From Halomonas salinarum (GTDB taxonomy: Bacteria > Pseudomonadota > Gammaproteobacteria > Pseudomonadales > Halomonadaceae), in the NCBI RefSeq assembly GCF_012062845.1, contig NZ_WWNB01000008.1, positions 62,001-126,000 of the forward strand: a DNA stretch of 64,000 bases, read 5' to 3'. The notes beneath the pieces were generated by a model. It saw only the letters and a list, made by a program, of their open reading frames with translations. It made no database searches and was not told the origin of the DNA. Below, in pieces: positions 17,779-26,133 of this stretch. The position numbers and the translations under genes were made by a program. Each line of letters opens with the position of its first letter. Position 1 is the stretch's first letter.

Positions 17779-18981
17779 ATGTACGATTTCATCATTCTGG
17801 GCGGAGGCATTCTGGGCATGTCCACTGCCATGCAGTTGGCCAAGGCCTATCCCGACAGCCGTCTGCTGGTCGTCGAGAAGGAAGCGGGTTGTGCCAGGCA
17901 TCAGACCGGTCATAACAGCGGCGTGATCCATGCAGGCGTCTACTACACACCAGGTAGCCTGAAAGCGCGCTTCTGCCTCGAGGGTAATCGTGCTACCAAA
18001 GCCTTCTGTGAAGCGCACGGTATCCGCTTTGACGAATGCGGCAAGTTGCTGGTGGCCACTAATGCTCTTGAAATGGTGCGTATGCAGGCACTCTGGGAGC
18101 GCACCGCAGCCAACAGTCTGGAGCGGGAGTGGCTCGGCGCCGATGCATTGTACGAAAGGGAGCCCAATATCACCGGTATGGGAGGCATCTTCGTACCCTC
18201 CAGCGGCATCGTTGATTACGCCGAAGTGACGCGGGCCATGGCCAGCGAGATCGAGCGCATGGGAGGCGATATCCGGTATTCCACTGAAGTGGTCGGTATA
18301 CAGGAGCGCTTTCGTGAGGTGGTGGTCGAAACCCCCGGTGGCGATATCCACGGCAAGTTTCTGGTGACCTGTTCCGGGCTGATGGCCGACAGAGTGGTGC
18401 AGATGCTTGGCCAGGCACCTGACTTCATTATCTGCCCGTTTCGCGGCGAGTACTATCGACTGCCGGAGAAGCACCGCCAGATCGTCAGTCACCTGATCTA
18501 CCCGATTCCCGATCCCGCCATGCCGTTTCTGGGCGTGCATTTGACCCGCATGATCGACGGCAGTGTCACCGTGGGGCCGAATGCCGTGCTGGCGCTAAAG
18601 CGCGAGGGCTATCGCAAGACCGATGTGTCACTGGCTGACATGGGACAGATGTTGACTCACCCGGGAATCCTCAAGGTGCTCAAGGCTAACCTGCGCCCGG
18701 GGTTGATCGAGATGAAGAACTCACTCTACAAGCGCGGGTACCTCAATGAGGTTCGCAAGTATTGCCCAAGCCTTTCTATCGATGATCTCGAGCCTTATCC
18801 GGCCGGTGTGCGGGCTCAGGCAGTATCTCGTGAAGGCAAGCTGATCGATGACTTTCTGTTTGTCGATACCCGGCTGACGGTCAACGTCTGCAACGCGCCG
18901 TCGCCGGCTGCCACATCGGCAATACCGATTGGTACCCACATTGTCGCGCGAGTCAAAGAGCGTCTGGCGGATCTGAGTTGA
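17779..18981 (+). CDS. lhgO: L-2-hydroxyglutarate dehydrogenase/oxidase LhgO
   Basis: A 400-residue FAD enzyme of the DAO family that oxidises L-2-hydroxyglutarate to 2-oxoglutarate, with electrons going to the quinone pool in E. coli. It starts MYDFIILGGGILGMSTAMQL with the dinucleotide-binding GGGILG at 8-13. HNSGVIHAGVYYTPGSLKAR is the family signature, and the ending contains NVCNAPSPAATSAIPIG. The ATG at 17779 is preferred over 17773 because GAGG at 17767-17770 is then eight bases away. E. coli LhgO has 422 residues. Neither glaH (csiD) nor gabDTP follows, so the enzyme may serve in metabolite repair rather than in a full glutarate pathway. Confidence 0.92.
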   Translation: MYDFIILGGGILGMSTAMQLAKAYPDSRLLVVEKEAGCARHQTGHNSGVIHAGVYYTPGSLKARFCLEGNRATKAFCEAHGIRFDECGKLLVATNALEMVRMQALWERTAANSLEREWLGADALYEREPNITGMGGIFVPSSGIVDYAEVTRAMASEIERMGGDIRYSTEVVGIQERFREVVVETPGGDIHGKFLVTCSGLMADRVVQMLGQAPDFIICPFRGEYYRLPEKHRQIVSHLIYPIPDPAMPFLGVHLTRMIDGSVTVGPNAVLALKREGYRKTDVSLADMGQMLTHPGILKVLKANLRPGLIEMKNSLYKRGYLNEVRKYCPSLSIDDLEPYPAGVRAQAVSREGKLIDDFLFVDTRLTVNVCNAPSPAATSAIPIGTHIVARVKERLADLS

Positions 18982-19177
18982 GCCACGAGGATATGGGCGA
19001 TGGCACTAAGCGCCTTGAAGGCCTGCATTGACCGGGAGAAGCATGATCTTTTGGCCTGCCCGTCGCCCTGACGATGTCATTCCCATTCGCACTCCTGCTT
19101 CCACTTTTACTTTCGACGTGACTGATGGTCATCCCGCTGCCTGAAAGCTGGCGCTTTGATGAACGCCGTTTAGGCGG

Positions 19178-20893
19178 TCATTCATCAGGGTGCTTGCGAA
19201 GCTCGCACCAGGCGGCGTAGGTGCTAAGGAAGACTCGGCCTGAGAGGTTGTCCAGCAGGTCGCTTTGCTTGAGCTTGTCCATCACTGGTCCCTTGACCTC
19301 GGCCAGATGCAGGGTGACCTCGGAATCCTTCAGGCGTTCGTTGATGGCATCGATACTCTCGAGGGCAGAGGCGTCTATCAGGTTGATGGCTGAGCAGATC
19401 AGCACCACATGCTCGACTTCCGGCCGGCTGGCGATCAGAGCATAGACAGTGTCCTCAAGGTAGCGTGCATTGGCGAAGTAGAGGCTCTCGTCGATGCGCA
19501 GCAAGGCCACATGGCTCTCGCTTTCAACGTCATGGCGGGTCATGTTACGGAAATGCTCGGTTCCCGGTACCCGGCCCACCAGGGCGCTGTGCGGGCGGCT
19601 GGTGCGATACAGGAAGAGACCGATCGAAAGTGTTACCCCGGCGATGATGCCTGCTTCTACGCCCTCGACCAGGGTCAGAAGAATGGTCGCTGCCATGGCG
19701 CTGAAGTCGCTGCGCGAGTAGCGCCACGTCTGGCGGATCATCTTCACATCAACAAGGGTCAGAATTGATACCGTGATGGTGGCGGCGAGGCTGGCGACTG
19801 GCAGATGGTAAAGAAGCGGTGTTAGCGCCACTGTCACCAGGGCGATGCCGATGGCCGCGATAGTGCCGGCGGCAGGTGTCTGGGCACCGGCATCGAAGTT
19901 GATCACGGTGCGAGAGAGTCCGCCGGTGACCGGCATGCCCGCCGAGACGGCGGCGGCAATATTGGCCGTGCCCAAACCGATCAGTTCCTGATTGGGCGAT
20001 ATTCGCTGGCGGCGCTTGGCGGCCAGCATCTGCCCCATCGAAACGGACTCGACGAATCCCACCACGCTAAGCAATAGGGCCGGCACCAATAGTTCATGCC
20101 ATAGGGACAGGTCGAAGCCCGGTAGCATGATGGGGGGTAGACCCTTGGGAATATCACCGACGACAGCGACGCCCTGGCTATCGAGATCGAAGTGCCAGGT
20201 CACTAGGGTCGTGATGATCACGGCAAAGACCGGCCCTGCCTTGGCAATCAGATCGGCGACCCCGGCCGGCAGGCCGATAGCACGCAGGCTCTGCCGGCCC
20301 CAGAGACGCATCAGCACCAGAAAGGCTAGGCTACCCGCGCCGATGGCAAGCGTTGTGGCATGCGTATTGGGCAAGCTCGAAATTAGACCCGGCAACAACT
20401 CTGTGACGTTAAAGCCGGATGCCGAGATACCCAGCAGGTTGGCGGCCTGGCTGGTCGCAATTAAAAGCCCTGAGGCGGTAAGGAAGCCGGAGATCACCGG
20501 ATGGCTCAGGAAATTGGCGAAGAATCCCAGCTTGAAGACACCCATCAACGTAAGCATCAAGCCCGATAGCAGGGCAAGTACCATGGCTGCCTGCAAATAC
20601 GCCTGACTGCCCGCCACCGCGATGGGCGCCAGGGCGGCGCCGGTCATCAGGGCGAGAATAGCGACGGGACCTACCGCGAGGGTGCGGCTGGTTCCGAACA
20701 GGGTATAAGCCAGCAGTGGCAGGATACTGGCATAGAGCCCGACCACCGGCGGCAAGCCTGCGATAATCGCATAGGCCAGTGATTGGGGAATGACCATGAT
20801 GCTGACGATCACACCAGCCATGAGATCGGCTGCAAACAGACGACTCGTGTAATGTGGTAGCCAGGTCAGTATGGGCAGGTAGCGCTTGAACAT
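19178..20893 (-). CDS. SulP-family anion transporter with STAS domain
   Basis: A 571-residue inner-membrane protein of the SLC26/SulP family. Multiple hydrophobic segments occupy residues about 20-420; VIPQSLAYAIIAGLPPVVGLYAS near residues 37-58 is the sulfate-transporter signature. GTANIAAAVSAGMPVTGGLSRTVIN is the conserved substrate-site region. A cytoplasmic STAS domain (about 450-560) contains CSAINLIDASALESI, the usual regulatory-loop site. Such proteins carry sulfate, bicarbonate or dicarboxylates; the substrate cannot be fixed from sequence. It is seven bases from the rarD stop on the same strand, so the two are probably co-transcribed. Confidence 0.9.
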   Translation of the reverse strand: MFKRYLPILTWLPHYTSRLFAADLMAGVIVSIMVIPQSLAYAIIAGLPPVVGLYASILPLLAYTLFGTSRTLAVGPVAILALMTGAALAPIAVAGSQAYLQAAMVLALLSGLMLTLMGVFKLGFFANFLSHPVISGFLTASGLLIATSQAANLLGISASGFNVTELLPGLISSLPNTHATTLAIGAGSLAFLVLMRLWGRQSLRAIGLPAGVADLIAKAGPVFAVIITTLVTWHFDLDSQGVAVVGDIPKGLPPIMLPGFDLSLWHELLVPALLLSVVGFVESVSMGQMLAAKRRQRISPNQELIGLGTANIAAAVSAGMPVTGGLSRTVINFDAGAQTPAAGTIAAIGIALVTVALTPLLYHLPVASLAATITVSILTLVDVKMIRQTWRYSRSDFSAMAATILLTLVEGVEAGIIAGVTLSIGLFLYRTSRPHSALVGRVPGTEHFRNMTRHDVESESHVALLRIDESLYFANARYLEDTVYALIASRPEVEHVVLICSAINLIDASALESIDAINERLKDSEVTLHLAEVKGPVMDKLKQSDLLDNLSGRVFLSTYAAWCELRKHPDE

Positions 20894-20899
20894 GTGGCT

Positions 20900-21826
20900 C
20901 TACTTATGGCTTGAAGCGGGACTGGTGCGTGCGCGAGATGACCATGCCGACCAAGAGTATAACGCAAGGCCTACCCAGATCAGCAGGAAGCTCGCCAGTT
21001 GCTGTGGCGCCAGGGGTTCATGGAACACCAGCAGGGCAATGCCAAACTGGATGCTTGGGTTGATGTACATCAGAAAGCCAAGCGTCGCCAGGCGAAGCCG
21101 ACGGGCAGCGCCGGCGAAGGCCAGAAGGGGCAAGGCAGTGATGATCCCGCTGGTGATGAGCAGTGCCGTGGTGGTCGGGCTTTCCAGGAAGTGGCCGCTA
21201 CCCTGGAGCCCTAACCAGGAGGCGAAGAAGAGGGCTATCGGGAAAAGCAGTAGCGTCTCGACGAATAGTCCAGAAAGGCCGTCCAGCGGTACTTGTTTGC
21301 GCAGTAGGCCATAGGTGCCGAAGGAAAAGGCCAGCACTAACGTGATCCAGGGAAGCTCGCCCAGGCCAATCAATTGAATGGCGATTGCGATGCCGGCAAG
21401 TACCACTGCTACGCCCTGCAAGCGATGCATACGCTCGCGTAGTATCAGCATGCCTAGCGCCACATTGACCAAGGGAGTCAGGAAATAACCAAGACTTGCC
21501 TGCAATACCTGCCGACTTTCCACAGCATAGATATAAATGCCCCAGTTCACGGCGATCAGTATCGCGCAGCCCAGCACTCGTCCGAGCCGACTGGGTTCGC
21601 GCAGGGCACTAATGACCGCTGACCAGCGCCCCAGTACGCTTACCAGTATCACCAGGAAAAGGCATGACCAGATAATGCGATGGAGCAGGATCTCGGGGGC
21701 TGGCACATCATCGAAGAGGGCAAAGAACAGCGGGAAACAACCCCACATCACATACGCGCCAAGCCCCAAGGTGACACCCTTGGTGGCTTGTGAATCTCGG
21801 GATGAGGAATTTGCCGACTTTACCAT
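20900..21826 (-). CDS. rarD: RarD-type EamA transporter
   Basis: This 308-residue protein has ten predicted membrane segments in two EamA repeats, as in RarD (about 296 aa in E. coli). The start MVKSANSSSRDSQATKG leads into LGLGAYVMWGCFPLFFALF, and SRQVLQASLGYFLTPLVNVALG and FGTYGLLRKQVPLDGL are typical RarD segments. Family members were named for a chloramphenicol-related phenotype; the native substrate is unsettled. The gene is upstream of sulP on the minus strand and divergent from the omega-amidase gene across 159 bp. Confidence 0.9.
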   Translation of the reverse strand: MVKSANSSSRDSQATKGVTLGLGAYVMWGCFPLFFALFDDVPAPEILLHRIIWSCLFLVILVSVLGRWSAVISALREPSRLGRVLGCAILIAVNWGIYIYAVESRQVLQASLGYFLTPLVNVALGMLILRERMHRLQGVAVVLAGIAIAIQLIGLGELPWITLVLAFSFGTYGLLRKQVPLDGLSGLFVETLLLFPIALFFASWLGLQGSGHFLESPTTTALLITSGIITALPLLAFAGAARRLRLATLGFLMYINPSIQFGIALLVFHEPLAPQQLASFLLIWVGLALYSWSAWSSRARTSPASSHK

Positions 21827-21985
21827 TGATGCGTCCCTGCCTCGCCGATGAAAAGTATAAAGCTAGCACACCGCCTTCATGAGCCCTAGCCAATGTCGGC
21901 AGCGCCAGTTAGACCAATCGACGACACGATGCGGTCGAGACCGTTAAGATAGGGTGACACTGGGTTGATCAGAGGAGTGTGCGTC

Positions 21986-22789
21986 ATGAGCGATTTAAGA
22001 ACCACTCTGGTGCAGTGTGACCTGCGCTGGGAAAACCCCCAAGCCAACTGCGAGATGCTCGAGGAGCTGCTCGGTGACCTGGGAGAAGCCGAGACGGATC
22101 TCATCGTGCTGCCCGAGATGTTCTCGACAGGCTTCACCATGAACTCTCGGGAGATGGCCGAACCCATGGCGCAGAGCAGTACTGTCGCCTGGCTCAGGCA
22201 TCAGGCCATGTCGCGCGGTTGTGTGGTGACCGGCAGTGTCGCCATCGAAGACGGTGACAACTGTTACAATCGCCTGATCTGGGCACGGCCGGACGGCAGC
22301 ATCACCCACTATGACAAGCGCCATCTTTTCCGAATGGCCGGTGAGCACGAACGTTATGGTGCCGGTGATGAACGCGTGATTGTCGAACTCAAAGGGTTTC
22401 GGCTATTGCTGTCGGTCTGCTATGACCTGCGATTCCCGGTATGGATGCGTCAGCAACCCCGCGAAGGCGAGCACTTCGAGTATGACGTAATGTTATGTGT
22501 CGCCAATTGGCCTGCCCCGCGTCGCCAGCCGTGGCGGACCCTGTTGGCTGCCCGTGCGATCGAGAATCTCTGCTATGTGATCGGCGTCAACCGAGTTGGC
22601 GAAGATGCCAAGGGTCTTGCCTATGCCGGTGATTCCATGTTGCTGGACTTCAAGGGCGAGCCCATTGTCGACCCTCCCCGCGATCAAGCTTTCCTTCACA
22701 CCGCGACTATCGAGCGACAAGCGCTTGAAGATTTTCGCGACAAGTTTCCTGCCTGGCGGGACGCTGATGATTTTGAGGTTTCTTTTTAA
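21986..22789 (+). CDS. yafV: Omega-amidase YafV-like (nitrilase superfamily)
   Basis: This 267-residue carbon-nitrogen hydrolase has the catalytic triad Glu44 (VLPEMFSTGF), Lys111 (THYDKRHLF) and Cys145 (LSVCYDLRFPVW). The family deaminates 2-oxoglutaramate and 2-oxosuccinamate, the products of glutamine and asparagine transamination, and acts as metabolite repair; E. coli YafV is 256 residues. The ATG at 21986 has AGAGGAG at 21971-21977, eight bases upstream, so the in-frame upstream start at 21965 is rejected. Its stop overlaps the next ATG by one base (TAATG), coupling it to the RsuA gene. Confidence 0.9.
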   Translation: MSDLRTTLVQCDLRWENPQANCEMLEELLGDLGEAETDLIVLPEMFSTGFTMNSREMAEPMAQSSTVAWLRHQAMSRGCVVTGSVAIEDGDNCYNRLIWARPDGSITHYDKRHLFRMAGEHERYGAGDERVIVELKGFRLLLSVCYDLRFPVWMRQQPREGEHFEYDVMLCVANWPAPRRQPWRTLLAARAIENLCYVIGVNRVGEDAKGLAYAGDSMLLDFKGEPIVDPPRDQAFLHTATIERQALEDFRDKFPAWRDADDFEVSF

Positions 22790-23490
22790 TGCGTTTGGAC
22801 AAGTTTCTCAGCAACACCACTGACCTGACTCGTAGCTTGGCCAAGAAGGCCATGCATCGGGAAGAAGTCATGGTCGATGGTGTCGTGGTCAAGAACCCGG
22901 CCACACAGGTCGGTTCGCATAATCGGGTGAGCTGGCTGGGACAGTCGCTTGCTTTGGTTGGTACGCGCTACTTGATGCTACATAAGCCCGCTGGTGTCGA
23001 ATGTAGTGCTCGCCGCGGTCTCTATCCACTGGCTCATGAGCTTATCGAACTGCCCAAGACCGAGCGCCTGAATCCTGTGGGGCGTCTGGATGTCGATACC
23101 ACCGGCTTGGTACTGATGACCGACGACGGTCAGTGGTCGCATCGCATTACATCGCCCAAGCGACGCTGCGAGAAGGTCTATGACGTGAAGCTTGCCGAAC
23201 CGCTCGAAGGCGAAGAGGCGCGCCGGGCGATCGAGGCCTTCCGGGAAGGCGTGCTGCTTGACGGTGAAGAGCACCCCACCAAGCCTGCCGAGCTTGAGAT
23301 GATTGATGCCCAGCGGGCTCGTCTGGTACTGATCGAAGGCAAGTATCATCAGGTCAAGCGCATGTTCGCGGCCATAGGCAATCACGTGACGGATCTGCAT
23401 CGCTCGTCAATCGGCCCGATTGCGTTGGATGCTGCCTTGGCGCCTGGCGAGTGGCGTCATCTCAGCGAGGATGAAGTCGCCGCTTTCTAG
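22789..23490 (+). CDS. rsuA: 16S rRNA pseudouridine synthase RsuA
   Basis: A 233-residue protein with an N-terminal S4 RNA-binding domain (MRLDKFLSNTTDLTRSLAKK, about residues 1-60) and a catalytic domain with GRLDVDTTGLVLMTDDG; its Asp is the nucleophile (near residue 102). KYHQVKRMFAAIGNHVTDLHRSSIGP is the RsuA-type C-terminal motif. RsuA converts U516 of 16S rRNA to pseudouridine. The size matches E. coli RsuA (231), and RluE/RluF are less likely on length and the S4 domain form. It is translationally coupled to the omega-amidase gene. Confidence 0.9.
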   Translation: MRLDKFLSNTTDLTRSLAKKAMHREEVMVDGVVVKNPATQVGSHNRVSWLGQSLALVGTRYLMLHKPAGVECSARRGLYPLAHELIELPKTERLNPVGRLDVDTTGLVLMTDDGQWSHRITSPKRRCEKVYDVKLAEPLEGEEARRAIEAFREGVLLDGEEHPTKPAELEMIDAQRARLVLIEGKYHQVKRMFAAIGNHVTDLHRSSIGPIALDAALAPGEWRHLSEDEVAAF

Positions 23491-23696
23491 ATTCTTATAC
23501 CGTTATCTTCTTTCTTCCATTTTTTAGAGACTCCTTCCTCCCTGCGCAATGGTCGGCATGGAGAGACGGCTGAACTTGTCAGTTGAAAGAGTTATCGAGA
23601 AGGGATGTCGGGTAGGAGATCTTAAGCTTCAAAGAAGTCACAAGGCTTGGCGACATTAACTGAGCGTAAGCAGGTTTGCTGCGTTCGTCTTGACAC

Positions 23697-24284
23697 TCAG
23701 AACCGAAAAACCACGGAAGCGGTCGCTACCTTCAGGTGAGTGAGGTCATTGGAATCAATGACCTCGTATTCCAGCTGACCAACAAGCGAGCGGTAGAGAC
23801 GGATGTTGGCGCCCATGCCATAGATGGGAGCGGTACCACCGATCGAGCCTGATGACTCGCTGGAGTCGATGTGGCCTTTCCATTCGGCAAGCCCCGATTT
23901 AGCGAACACTCCGACGCGGCCCAGCTTCACTCCTGCAAGTAGGCTACCGTTCATGCTGGTGGTATCCAGGAGGGTGGGAGAGCCTTCCCGTGAGACCGAC
24001 ACATTGTCGCTCTCCAGATATGCAAGCTCTGCACCGAATTCCAGATGCGGTAGACGAGAGAAGAAATAGCCCGCCATGACACGGAAACCGGTCGTTACGC
24101 CGTTAGCCAAGTCGACCATGCTGCCACCAAGGCTCAAGCCATTTTCCAGGGCAATACCGCCATCTTGCGTGTCGGTATAGATCGACCCCTCGTCCGTTCT
24201 TGCAGCAAGCGTCATCGGGCTTGTAGCAAGCAATGAGAGCGAGGTCAGGGTGATCAGCAAACGGCTCAACGTGCGTGGCGTCAT
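23697..24284 (-). CDS. Small outer-membrane beta-barrel protein
   Basis: A 195-residue exported protein. A signal peptide (MTPRTLSRLLITLTSLSLLA, cleavage near TLAA) is followed by alternating hydrophobic/polar strands typical of an eight-stranded OmpA/OmpX-like barrel, for example GFRVMAGYFFSRLPHLEFGAELAYL and LVGQLEYEVI. The protein ends in VVFRF, and a C-terminal phenylalanine is the usual BAM-recognition feature. It has no soluble C-terminal domain. It is a single gene with no clear operon partner; the specific role is unknown. Confidence 0.75.
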   Translation of the reverse strand: MTPRTLSRLLITLTSLSLLATSPMTLAARTDEGSIYTDTQDGGIALENGLSLGGSMVDLANGVTTGFRVMAGYFFSRLPHLEFGAELAYLESDNVSVSREGSPTLLDTTSMNGSLLAGVKLGRVGVFAKSGLAEWKGHIDSSESSGSIGGTAPIYGMGANIRLYRSLVGQLEYEVIDSNDLTHLKVATASVVFRF

Positions 24285-24376
24285 GTGTAATCCGCCTTTT
24301 CATCTACCTGGTCGGTATCGATATCTCGATGGAGTCAATTATCGACTTCAAGCTTAGTGCTCTGGATGGGCTTTCG

Positions 24377-24853
24377 CTATTTTTTGTCACTCAAATTTTT
24401 GTCGCCCAAGAGCTTGGCCGTGTTTTTCGTCTTGGTATTGATGCGGCTTCGAAAGGTGAAAAGTAGTGACTTGAAGGCCTGCGTCAGCACGAAGACGACC
24501 CAGCCAGCCGACGCCAGGATGTTCACCATCAGCATCTTCTGGCTACCGTTCAGCGGCATCATGAGAAGGCCCTCGACCACGACCGCAAAGAACAACGCCA
24601 TTAGCAGGGGGAGGGCGAAGAGATGCATCTGCATCTCGGTGCGCCGCCGGCGAACCCGGAAGCGGCGCAGGGTGATGCGCATCGGCCGGTGGCCCCAGCT
24701 GACCAGCAGGATGGTGGCGACCAGGGTCATGGCGGCCACGGTCGGCATCGTGGAGTCTTCCCAGATCGAGAAGTTGACAGACCAGGCCAAGGCCAGCCAC
24801 ATGGCGCCCTCCAAGGCGGCAATGATATCGGCTGACCGGCGAACCCTAGACAT
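24377..24853 (-). CDS. Small four-helix membrane protein of unknown function
   Basis: A 158-residue protein with four hydrophobic segments: about residues 10-28, 36-54, 79-99 and 108-126. An Arg-rich loop (HRPMRITLRRFRVRRRR, about 55-71) lies between the second and third, and the C-terminal tail is Lys-rich; both should be cytoplasmic by the positive-inside rule. GGAGA seven bases before the ATG supports the start. I do not recognise the family. The reading frame's codon bias and GC-rich third positions fit a real gene; the 3' end is somewhat AT-richer. It sits downstream of pyrC's divergent promoter region. Confidence 0.65.
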   Translation of the reverse strand: MSRVRRSADIIAALEGAMWLALAWSVNFSIWEDSTMPTVAAMTLVATILLVSWGHRPMRITLRRFRVRRRRTEMQMHLFALPLLMALFFAVVVEGLLMMPLNGSQKMLMVNILASAGWVVFVLTQAFKSLLFTFRSRINTKTKNTAKLLGDKNLSDKK

Positions 24854-25060
24854 GATGTCTCTCCGTTAATAAAGGCCACCATGATACGTATCCCGACGGG
24901 GCTTGTCGCAAGCTCTTGTTGCCGTACCCCTCGAGGCATCGATGGTGAGGTAAGAGCGTAGTCGAAAGCCAAGTCCGTATGTCGATTGATGGCGTAACCG
25001 TCACGTGGCGAGGTTGAGACGTTATACTATGCGCCCGCCATCCATCACACAGGAACCGCC

Positions 25061-26101
25061 GTGAACCAGCTGACCCTCACCACCCCCGACGATTGGCACC
25101 TTCACCTGCGCGATGGCGAGCCGCTCGAGGCCGTCTTGCCCTACAGTGCCCGCCAGTTCGCTCGAGCCATCATCATGCCCAACCTGACGCCGCCGGTGAC
25201 GACCACCGAGCAGGCACTTGCCTACCGGGAGCGTATCCTGGCCGCGCTTCCCGAGGGTAGCCGCTTCGAGCCCTTGATGGTGCTCTATCTCACCGACAAC
25301 ACGCCGGCGGAGGAGATCGAACGAGCGGTTGATAGCGGGGTGGTCAAGGCGGTCAAGCTGTATCCCGCCGGGGCCACCACCAACTCGGCTTCAGGCGTGA
25401 CCGACGTGCGCCACTGCGATGCGGCCATCCAGGCCATGGCACGCCTCGGGCTGCCGCTGCTGGTGCATGGCGAGGTGACATCGCCGGAGATCGACATCTT
25501 CGATCGCGAGGCGGTGTTCATCGAGCGCGTCATGACGCCGCTGCTCGAGCGCCATCCGACTCTCAAGGTGGTATTCGAGCACATCACCACCGCCGATGCA
25601 GTGAACTTCGTGCGTCAGGCGCCGGACAACGTCGCCGCCACCATCACCGCGCATCACCTGCTGTTCAACCGCAACCATATGCTGGTTGGCGGCATTCGCC
25701 CGCACTATTTCTGTCTGCCGGTGCTGAAGCGCGAGACCCATCGGGCGGCCCTGATCGAGGCGGCAACCTCCGGTTCGCCCAAGTTCTTCCTGGGGACCGA
25801 CAGCGCGCCTCACGCTCGCGGCGCCAAGGAGAGCGCCTGTGGCTGTGCCGGTGCCTTCACCGCCCCTGCCGCCCTGGAGCTCTATGCGACCGCCTTCGAG
25901 CAGGCCGGTGCACTGGACAAGCTCGAGGGCTTTGCTAGCCACTTCGGTCCGGATTTCTATGGACTGCCGCGTAACCAGGGCAGCGTGACGCTGAACCGCG
26001 AAGACTGGCAGCTGCCAGCCGAGCTCGAGTATGTCGGCGATGAGGTGATCGTGCCGCTGATGGCCGGTGAGACGCTGCCCTGGAAGCTGGCCGGCGCCTG
26101 A
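25061..26101 (+). CDS. pyrC: Dihydroorotase
   Basis: A 346-residue class II dihydroorotase that cyclises carbamoyl-aspartate to dihydroorotate in pyrimidine synthesis. [10 protein letters not shown] supplies the first metal-ligand histidines (13 and 15), [14 protein letters not shown] holds the carboxylated lysine near residue 100, and [17 protein letters not shown] and [21 protein letters not shown] complete the active site. The start is GTG at 25061 with AGGAA nine bases upstream. E. coli PyrC is 348 residues. hrpB follows 32 bp later on the same strand. Confidence 0.97.
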   Translation: MNQLTLTTPDDWHLHLRDGEPLEAVLPYSARQFARAIIMPNLTPPVTTTEQALAYRERILAALPEGSRFEPLMVLYLTDNTPAEEIERAVDSGVVKAVKLYPAGATTNSASGVTDVRHCDAAIQAMARLGLPLLVHGEVTSPEIDIFDREAVFIERVMTPLLERHPTLKVVFEHITTADAVNFVRQAPDNVAATITAHHLLFNRNHMLVGGIRPHYFCLPVLKRETHRAALIEAATSGSPKFFLGTDSAPHARGAKESACGCAGAFTAPAALELYATAFEQAGALDKLEGFASHFGPDFYGLPRNQGSVTLNREDWQLPAELEYVGDEVIVPLMAGETLPWKLAGA

Positions 26102-26133
26102 GCCACGCGAGTCCTCAATATGATGGCAACCTT

